From: Chryseobacterium daecheongense
Lineage (GTDB): Bacteria; Bacteroidota; Bacteroidia; Flavobacteriales; Weeksellaceae
Direction of reading: 5' to 3'
DNA length: 64,000 bases
Assembly: GCF_003729955.1 (NCBI RefSeq)
Contig: NZ_RJTX01000004.1
Span: 496,001 to 560,000 of the forward strand
Shown here: positions 54,612 through 61,500 of the stretch, in pieces
How positions within the stretch are numbered: position 1 is the stretch's first letter
Layout of the letters: every line of letters begins with the position of its first letter
Notes under the pieces: generated by a model
Told to the model about the DNA's origin: nothing
The model's input: the letters and a program-made list of their open reading frames with translations, nothing else
Databases searched by the model: none
Program-made: the position numbers and the translations under genes

Positions 54612-54938
54612 ATGAAATTTACAGACGATCAGATTGCTGATATCGGAGAAGATATCATAAAGGTACTTAAATCTGTGTATGACCCTGAAATCCCGGTGGA
54701 TATTTATGAGCTAGGACTGGTTTATGACGTACAGATCTCCGATGAAGGCGATGTAAAAATTATCATGACACTTACTACCCCGAATTGTCCTGTTGCAGAA
54801 ACGCTTCCACAGGAAGTAAAAGATAAAGTTTCGGATGTAGAACATGTGAAAAGTGTTGATTTAGAGCTTACATTCGAACCAAGCTGGAATAAGGATATGA
54901 TGAGCGAAGAGGCGAAATTTGAACTCGGAATGCTTTAA
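54612..54938 (+). CDS. DUF59/MIP18-family Fe-S assembly protein (SufT-like)
   Basis: A 108-residue protein of the MIP18/PaaD/SufT type. ILKSVYDPEIPVDIYELGLVYDVQIS and TLTTPNCPVAETLPQEV are family signatures, the Cys in PNCPVAE being the conserved one. It is expected to help deliver Fe-S clusters and would fit with the suf operon at 17.5 kb, though it is transcribed here with an exonuclease gene. It ends at a strong terminator. Confidence 0.92.
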   Translation: MKFTDDQIADIGEDIIKVLKSVYDPEIPVDIYELGLVYDVQISDEGDVKIIMTLTTPNCPVAETLPQEVKDKVSDVEHVKSVDLELTFEPSWNKDMMSEEAKFELGML

Positions 54939-54946
54939 TAAAAATA

Positions 54947-54975
54947 CAAAACCGCAGAAATGTCTGCGGTTTTTG
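54947..54975. terminator. Bidirectional terminator between convergent genes
   Basis: Perfect 12-bp stem caaaaccgcaga / tctgcggttttg with loop aatg and T tracts on both sides. It serves the sufT-like gene and the sulfurtransferase gene. Confidence 0.88.
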
Positions 54976-54977
54976 TT

Positions 54978-55811
54978 TTATAGATCTTTTGCTATTTCCT
55001 TATCTCTTCTGCTCCATTCGCTCCAGGATCCTACATACAGGTTAGGAATCTGGAAACCAGCATAATCTAAAGCCAGAATGGTATGACATGCCGTTACTCC
55101 CGATCCGCAATGGATGATAAGTTTTTCAGGCTTATTCCCTAACAGTTTTTGATATTTTTCTTTTAAAATCTCGGGTGATAAGAAGTTTCCGTTCTCATCA
55201 AGATTCTCTGAAAAAGGAATGTTGATAGCTCCCGGAATATGTCCCGCCACCAAATCTATCGGTTCCGATTCTCCTTTGTAGCGATAAGCATCTCTTACAT
55301 CAATAACTATAGAGGATTTGTTTATTAATTCATTTTCAACCTCTTCCAAGCTTGAAACAGGTAGAAGCCAGTGGTCTTTTTTAATTATTGGAGTCGTTTC
55401 AAAAACCTCTTCACCTGATGAGAATTCTACACCTTTCTTTTCCGCAGCTTGCATCCCTCCATCCAACACCTGAACATTTTCAATCCCAAAAGCTTTTAGC
55501 ATCCACCAAGCTCTCGCAGCCGCATTAGATCCATTTTTATCATCATAAACTACTATATGAGTATTTTCTGAAATTCCCAGCTTTGAAAGAGTTTCACCAA
55601 ATTTTTCAATATGAGGAAGAGGATGTCTTCCACCAAATGCAGCATCTTCTCCAATATCTGCCAAATCTTTATCCAAATCTACAAACCTGGCTCCTTTGAT
55701 ATGCCTGTTCAGAAAGATTTGATGAATATCTTTTCCTGTTCTTGTGTCAAGAATGACAAGGTTTTCAGAGGTAATATTTTTTAATTCGGATGAAGAGATA
55801 ATTGGGGACAT
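54978..55811 (-). CDS. sseA: Rhodanese-type sulfurtransferase (3-mercaptopyruvate sulfurtransferase-like)
   Basis: A 277-residue protein with two rhodanese domains; the second carries the active-site loop HCGSGVTACH with the catalytic Cys (about 55090-55110). CGSGVTA is the form of 3-mercaptopyruvate sulfurtransferases, while thiosulfate enzymes have CRxGx[RT]. The first domain (VILDTRTGKDIHQIFLNRHIKGARFVDLDKDLADIGEDA) is inactive by design. It is a single gene between two terminators, downstream of the HMG-CoA lyase gene. Confidence 0.93.
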   Translation of the reverse strand: MSPIISSSELKNITSENLVILDTRTGKDIHQIFLNRHIKGARFVDLDKDLADIGEDAAFGGRHPLPHIEKFGETLSKLGISENTHIVVYDDKNGSNAAARAWWMLKAFGIENVQVLDGGMQAAEKKGVEFSSGEEVFETTPIIKKDHWLLPVSSLEEVENELINKSSIVIDVRDAYRYKGESEPIDLVAGHIPGAINIPFSENLDENGNFLSPEILKEKYQKLLGNKPEKLIIHCGSGVTACHTILALDYAGFQIPNLYVGSWSEWSRRDKEIAKDL

Positions 55812-55844
55812 TTTGTAGATTTTGGATTAATTATTATACACATT

Positions 55845-55871
55845 AAAATAAAGACGGGCTAAAAACCCGTC
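55845..55871 (-). terminator. Terminator of the HMG-CoA lyase gene
   Basis: On the minus strand the stem gacggg / cccgtc with a 7-base loop is followed by a T-rich tract, 11 bp after the stop at 55882. Confidence 0.7.
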
Positions 55872-55881
55872 ACTATTGATT

Positions 55882-56730
55882 TTAAAAATGAAAAATATCT
55901 TTAGCCTTATTGTAGGAGCTTTCGAAGTTTAATAAATTAAGCGTATGATCTATTTTCTCAACACTCATGAAATTGATCACCTGCTCTGTGGGCATATTTC
56001 CTACCAGATCGTCCTTCGCCATTGGGCATCCGCCGATTCCTTTGATGGCACTGTCAAATCTTCTGCAGCCTTTATCATAAGCTGCTTTTAATTTGGAATA
56101 AGAGTCTTCATAACGGTTATGAAAATGTCCGCCGAAATTGATCTCAGGATATTTTGAAGGTATTTTCTCGAAGAGAAGAGCGATGGTTTCCGGTGTGGCA
56201 ACCCCTGTTGTATCAGAAAGCAAAATATTTTTAATGCCAATTTCCGAAAATCGCTGTGCCCAGAAATCTACATCTTCCCATTTCCACATTTCACCATAAG
56301 GGTTTCCGAAAGCCATTGAAAAGTAGATGTTCAGCTCTCTGTTCTCTCTTTTCGTTAATTCCAGCATTTTTATGATCTCATTGAATGCTTCTTCCTGACT
56401 TTTATTGGTATTTCTATGCTGAAATGTTTCGGAAATAGAAAAAGGAAATCCTAAAATGTCCACCGACTGATGAGCCAATGCTTTTTCCGCTCCTCTGTAA
56501 TTTCCGATAATCGCAGAGACTTTAGTATTGGACAAAGATTTATCGATATTCTCAGCAACTTCTGCAGAATCAGCCATTTGAGGGATTGCTTTTGGAGAAA
56601 CAAAACTTAAGCAGTCCAAAACATCAAAGCCAACTTCCATTAAAGAGTTGATGTAATCTATTTTTTTATTGGTTGGGATAAATTCCCCCCAACCTTGCAT
56701 TGCGTCTCGAGGACATTCGGTAAGAAACAT
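55882..56730 (-). CDS. mvaB: Hydroxymethylglutaryl-CoA lyase
   Basis: A 282-residue enzyme of the DRE-TIM lyase group that splits HMG-CoA into acetyl-CoA and acetoacetate, as in leucine breakdown. Family features are ECPRDAMQGWGEFIPTNKKIDYINSL (Asp and Glu/Arg at the active site), GFDVLDCLSFVSPKAIPQM, VSAIIGNYRGAEKAL, and GGCPMAKDDLVGNMPTEQ with the Cys of the active-site loop. It is slightly shorter than the usual 290-300 residues, at the N-terminus. No other leucine-catabolic gene is in the window. Confidence 0.93.
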   Translation of the reverse strand: MFLTECPRDAMQGWGEFIPTNKKIDYINSLMEVGFDVLDCLSFVSPKAIPQMADSAEVAENIDKSLSNTKVSAIIGNYRGAEKALAHQSVDILGFPFSISETFQHRNTNKSQEEAFNEIIKMLELTKRENRELNIYFSMAFGNPYGEMWKWEDVDFWAQRFSEIGIKNILLSDTTGVATPETIALLFEKIPSKYPEINFGGHFHNRYEDSYSKLKAAYDKGCRRFDSAIKGIGGCPMAKDDLVGNMPTEQVINFMSVEKIDHTLNLLNFESSYNKAKDIFHF

Positions 56731-56891
56731 TTCTACTTTTTGATTTTCTCAAATATAATAAAACTAAACCATTCCATATAAGGCTCATACGAAGTTAATA
56801 TTATTTTGATTTTCAAATATTTATCCATGATTCATAGTATCAATGATTAAATATCCAAAAGCCGATAATATATTCTGAGCACCAAAATCGT

Positions 56892-56899
56892 TACCTTTG
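56892..56899 (+). promoter_or_regulatory. Candidate -7 element before pepT
   Basis: TACCTTTG fits TAnnTTTG and lies 19 bp before the pepT ATG; no clear -33 element. Confidence 0.45.
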
Positions 56900-56918
56900 T
56901 TAAAATTTATATTATCTA

Positions 56919-58166
56919 ATGAGCACTATAGAATTCAACGCATTGTGGAAAGAAAAGTTACTGAACCGTTTTCTTAGTTACGTAAAAATCTATTCAACGA
57001 GTGATGCGGAAAGTGAAACAACACCTTCAACTCCTAGACAATGGGACATCGCCAAATATATTACTGAAGAATTAAAGACTATCGGTTTAGAAGATGTTTC
57101 AATTGATGATAACGGGTATATTATGGGATATGTTCCATCTAACCTGGAAAATGATGACAAACCCACTATTGGATTTATTTCTCATTATGATACGTCTCCT
57201 GATTTCAGTGGAGAAAATGTAAACCCACAGGTTTGGGAAAACTATGATGGAAGTGATCTGGTTTTGAACCAAACTACCGGATTCACTTTATCACCTTCGA
57301 AATTTGAAAGTTTAAAGAAATATATCGGCCAGACCTTAATCACGACAGACGGGAATACTCTTCTTGGCGCTGATGATAAAGCAGGTTGCGCTGAAATTGT
57401 AACAGCTGCTGAATATCTGATTGCTCATCCTGAGATCAAACACGGAAGAATTGCTGTTGGATTTACTCCTGATGAGGAAATCGGAAGAGGAGCACATAAG
57501 TTTGATGTTGCCAAATTTGGAGCTGAGTTTGCTTATACCATGGATGGCGGTGAAGTTGGAGAGTTAGAATATGAAAATTTTAATGCCGCAGGTGCAGTGG
57601 TGAAAATACACGGATTGAGTGTACATCCTGGTTACGCTTATGGAAAAATGGTGAATGCAGCTCTTTTAGCAGCTGAGTTTGCGCAAATGCTTCCTGCTAA
57701 CGAAACACCCGCTACAACAAAAGGGTTTGATGGTTTTTATCATTTAATGGATATTACTGCTGATATTTCTGAAGCTAAACTTCAGTACATCATCCGTGAC
57801 CACGATGCGGATAAATTTGAGGCAAGAAAGAAGTTCATGGAGGAAAAAATTGCTGAATTCAACCAAAAACATGGGGAAGGAACCGCTGAAATAGAAATTA
57901 AAGAGCAATACCGCAATATGAAACAGCAGTTTGAAGGGAAGATGCATATCATTGATCTAGCTTCAAAAGCGATGAAGGAAGCAGGAATTGAGCCAAAAAT
58001 AAAAGCGATCCGAGGCGGAACAGATGGAGCCCAATTATCTTATATGGGATTACCTTGTCCGAATATTTTTGCGGGTGGAATCAACTTTCATGGTCCTTAT
58101 GAGTATGTGGCGCTGGAGAGTATGGAGAAGGCGGTTGAGGTGATTGTGAATATTGTGAGAGGTTAA
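56919..58166 (+). CDS. pepT: Peptidase T (tripeptidase)
   Basis: An M20-family zinc tripeptidase of 415 residues that removes the N-terminal residue of tripeptides. The motifs are SHYDTSPDFSG (zinc His and Asp), LLGADDKAGCAEI (zinc Asp), FTPDEEIGRGAHKFD (catalytic Glu and zinc Glu), and YTMDGGEVGELEYENFNAA, and near the end GINFHGPYEYVAL (zinc His). Full-length and monocistronic, closed by the hairpin at 58187. Confidence 0.96.
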   Translation: MSTIEFNALWKEKLLNRFLSYVKIYSTSDAESETTPSTPRQWDIAKYITEELKTIGLEDVSIDDNGYIMGYVPSNLENDDKPTIGFISHYDTSPDFSGENVNPQVWENYDGSDLVLNQTTGFTLSPSKFESLKKYIGQTLITTDGNTLLGADDKAGCAEIVTAAEYLIAHPEIKHGRIAVGFTPDEEIGRGAHKFDVAKFGAEFAYTMDGGEVGELEYENFNAAGAVVKIHGLSVHPGYAYGKMVNAALLAAEFAQMLPANETPATTKGFDGFYHLMDITADISEAKLQYIIRDHDADKFEARKKFMEEKIAEFNQKHGEGTAEIEIKEQYRNMKQQFEGKMHIIDLASKAMKEAGIEPKIKAIRGGTDGAQLSYMGLPCPNIFAGGINFHGPYEYVALESMEKAVEVIVNIVRG

Positions 58167-58186
58167 GATTGCTACAGATTTATATA

Positions 58187-58216
58187 AAAAAGCCACCGCT
58201 TAAAGCGGTGGCTTTT
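58187..58216. terminator. Bidirectional terminator between pepT and the RHS-linked gene
   Basis: Perfect 13-bp stem aaaagccaccgct / agcggtggctttt with loop taa and A/T tracts on both sides. It ends pepT and, on the minus strand, the RHS-linked transcript. Confidence 0.9.
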
Positions 58217-58221
58217 ACAGA

Positions 58222-58560
58222 TTATTTATCCATAAATTTCCATTTTGGATGTTGAATGAGTTTTTCAACCCAAATCCCATTATCAACAGTTTGAATTATC
58301 TGATTATCATTTTCCTTTTTATCAACATGTTTAATTTTCTTTAAACATCCAGATATTAAAACTTTTCTTCCAATGTTCTTTCCCCAGTCATGCAATCCTT
58401 CAACATAGTAAATTTCATTGTTTTCAGTCTCTACGACAGCTCCCTGTTTTACATTTCCTGTAATTCCTTTTATGGTAACCTTATCACATTTTTGACAAAA
58501 GTTAAGATTCATAACTAATATACTTAAGATTATTATCCATTTAAAACTGTTAAACTTCAT
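58222..58560 (-). CDS. Small exported protein in immunity position downstream of the RHS gene
   Basis: A 112-residue product with a signal peptide (MKFNSFKWIIILSILVMNLNF); a Cys follows directly (NFCQKC), but the sequence before it is not a standard lipobox. The mature part (VTIKGITGNVKQGAVVETENNEIYYVEGLHDWGKNIGRKVLISGCLKKI) reads as a small beta-rich, OB-like fold. I do not recognise a family. It starts 11 bp after the stop of the RHS gene on the same strand and is closed by a strong terminator, the layout of a toxin-immunity pair. If the RHS tip is a transglutaminase acting in the envelope, an exported inhibitor would make sense; this is inference. Confidence 0.72.
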   Translation of the reverse strand: MKFNSFKWIIILSILVMNLNFCQKCDKVTIKGITGNVKQGAVVETENNEIYYVEGLHDWGKNIGRKVLISGCLKKIKHVDKKENDNQIIQTVDNGIWVEKLIQHPKWKFMDK

Positions 58561-58571
58561 AATATTAATAT

Positions 58572-61500
58572 TTATGGTTTTACCTTTTTGTTTGTTGAAG
58601 GAGAGCTACCGCTGGAAGGCACATTTACTGTAGTTACTGCAGGAATAAATACTTGCCTATTAAAATCAAGCAAAGGTCTTGAATAATATTGTAAATCACT
58701 CTCATATACATTCATTGGTTTGCCTCCATTGCATCCTTCGCAATGATTTGCGTGCCACCAAACATTAGATTTTTTATCATACATTCCAAAATCAAAATTT
58801 GTAAATCCCGGCCTTGCTACGTATTTATAATTTGTCAAATCAATTCTTCCATATTGATCTGGCTGAAATTCAGTTGAATTCCCTGACCAAAATCTCATAG
58901 AAAAAATAACAACATGTGATCCTTTCGGATACTTTGATGGATTTTTCTTTATATCTGCCTCCCTTAATTTCGCTGCTTCCTGAGCTCTTTTAAAACTAGA
59001 GTACGCTGGTCCTCTTTGAGGTACATTTCCTGGAAATGTTAACTTTCCAGTTATTCCAACATTTAAAGCTGTTATCCCAATACATCCGGCTCTAAGTGTT
59101 ATTTTTTCATCAGCTGTCATACGTCTGCTGTTTGACTTTTCCCACATCTTTATATAACTATTCATTGTATAAGTCCTATGGATCTGATTATTATTGTTGT
59201 TACTATTATTTGACTGCTTACCATTAGGATCAACAAAAATAACAGGGTTTTGATATGTATAAATATAAGGATTATTATTCCCGGAGTTATAAATACCTTC
59301 ATTATGATCACCATCTATATAATGTTCGTCATTATACATAGGATTATAATCTGCCAAAGGGTCTACACTAAGCCAAAGAGAGACTCTAGGATTGTAATAT
59401 CTTGCTCCATAATAATAGTATCCCGTTTCCGCATCAAGTTCCTTACCATTAAATTTATATGGGCTATAATTACTATTTCTATGATTTTCAACAAAAACTT
59501 CTCCACTTGGGAAATATTCTATATTTTGAGTAACTTCTCCATCTATTCCTGTGATATAGTTGCTAGATCCCAAGTGATCCGGATGGAACCAATAAATTTG
59601 CTCTTCTTTCGGTCCTGTATAATTGTTAACACAACTTCCGTTATACCCTGCATTCTGTCCGTAATTAGGAGGTGGTGTAATACTGTTTACCTGCATTACA
59701 TTCAAGCTGCTTTGGGTAGCTGTTTGCAGAATAGCATTAGATACATTCACCGGATTTATTGGTGGGGTTGTTCCTCCCAATGGAATAATCAACCAATTGC
59801 AGTCAAACATTCCGATATTCTGGCTTGTTCCGATTTTACTTACTATTCTTTGACTTCCTGCATAATAATGTTTGGTGTAACGGGGTTGCGTAACGGTTCC
59901 GTTATCATCATATGAAAAATTTAATGTTAATAATCCATTAGGATATAATCCTGTATTGTGAGTAGTTCCGAAATATTGTGGCGGCGGAGGACCTGTAAGA
60001 GACGGATCAGCTACCATTCTAGCCAAAATTCCGGATTGTAACACATCTTTTATAATTCTTTCTCCTCCTGCGTCATACGTATAGATCGCTGCTCCATCAA
60101 CTTCAGGAGTAGAAGGGTTGGTATCTACAAAACGTAAGCGGTTTTCCTCATCCCATTGATACACTGTTTTTTGTTCATCAAATCCACAGGTTTCCTGTAT
60201 TATTCCCAAAGGATTTCCTTTCTGGTCATAGGAATATTGCTGGAACTTTACCCCTGGATCATTTGGGTTACAACATGTAGAGGAAGGCACTAAATTAGGC
60301 TCATCAATAATAGTAGACGGAGCATGAGGATGTGCAGCATCTTCATATTTATAGTTCAATCTATAAGAGGTTGGCTCCAGAGCTATCCAGTTATTATTAG
60401 TTGCTCCGGTAGTCCATTCATGCTTTTGTGTTTTACTCATGATATTGTGCATATTATCATAAGTCATAGTATATGTATAACGGTGGCGTTCTTCCTGTGC
60501 CTGAGTATTGATCCCTCTCCAGTTTCCTGACGCAGAAGTAAGTCGATAAAGGTCATCATATCCAAAGGCATAGTTCGTTCCGCCTCCTAATAATCCGTTA
60601 ACAACCGGTGCATTATTATGGATCTGCATTACATTAGAGATTACATCATACTGATAGGTATTCTGCATAAAGTATCTGTTGCTATTTTTTGCATACATTT
60701 TAAGCAGTCTTCTGCGGTTGGTTTCATACTCGTAAGTGGTTTCCGTTCCATTTCCGTTAGCTAAGTATACTTTTTGCTCGAATTTATCATACCCTATTCC
60801 ATTGATCATTTTATAATGATTTCCGTCCTTATCGGAAGAAACATTATTTAAATTACCCGCTCGATTATATTTGTAATTAACAACTTCTCCATCCGGATAG
60901 GTAATAGATTTCACACGGTTCCATGTGTCATATTGCCATTCGGTTCCGAACCAATATACTCCGGCTCCCGGAACAGCGACTGATCTTCTTTGATACGTCA
61001 TCTCCCCTAATCTGCCATATTTTAGATATTGGGTTCCGGTAGCATCCGTCTGATACCATAATCTTCCTACCGAATTATTATCCATTGCTGAAGCATCTAG
61101 TGCATTTCCGTAATAATATTTCACATTATTCTCAGGATATACCGGATAGTTAACAGCCTTCAATCTCGTATAATCATATTCATACTGAACTTCTTCGTTG
61201 GCCGAATTGGTTTTAGACAGCATATTACTTGCTGTGTCATACTTATACGTGGTAATTCCGCTATCAGGATGGATATAAGAAACCCTTCTCCCTAAATCAT
61301 CATAAACAGATGTGGTAATATTATTCTGAACATCTTTTACCTGAAGAATTTCTCCAATGGCATCATGAGTAAATTGGGTTTTAATATCTCCGGTATTGGA
61401 AACCTCGTATACAGAAGTTGTTCTTCCTTTAATATCCGTATAGGTCTTCTTAATACTTCCCAGTTCATCTTTGAAGATCGTTTCAAACATATTTCTTCCC

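Noticed and set aside
58222..58560. Standard lipoprotein call for the gene after the RHS gene
   Set aside because: The residues before the first Cys (LNF) do not fit a lipobox; a plain signal peptide or signal anchor is equally likely.
59250..59915. Plus-strand frame of 221 codons antisense to the RHS core
   Set aside because: The translation is Ile-rich and follows from the Tyr/Asn-rich coding of the RHS gene on the other strand; no family features.
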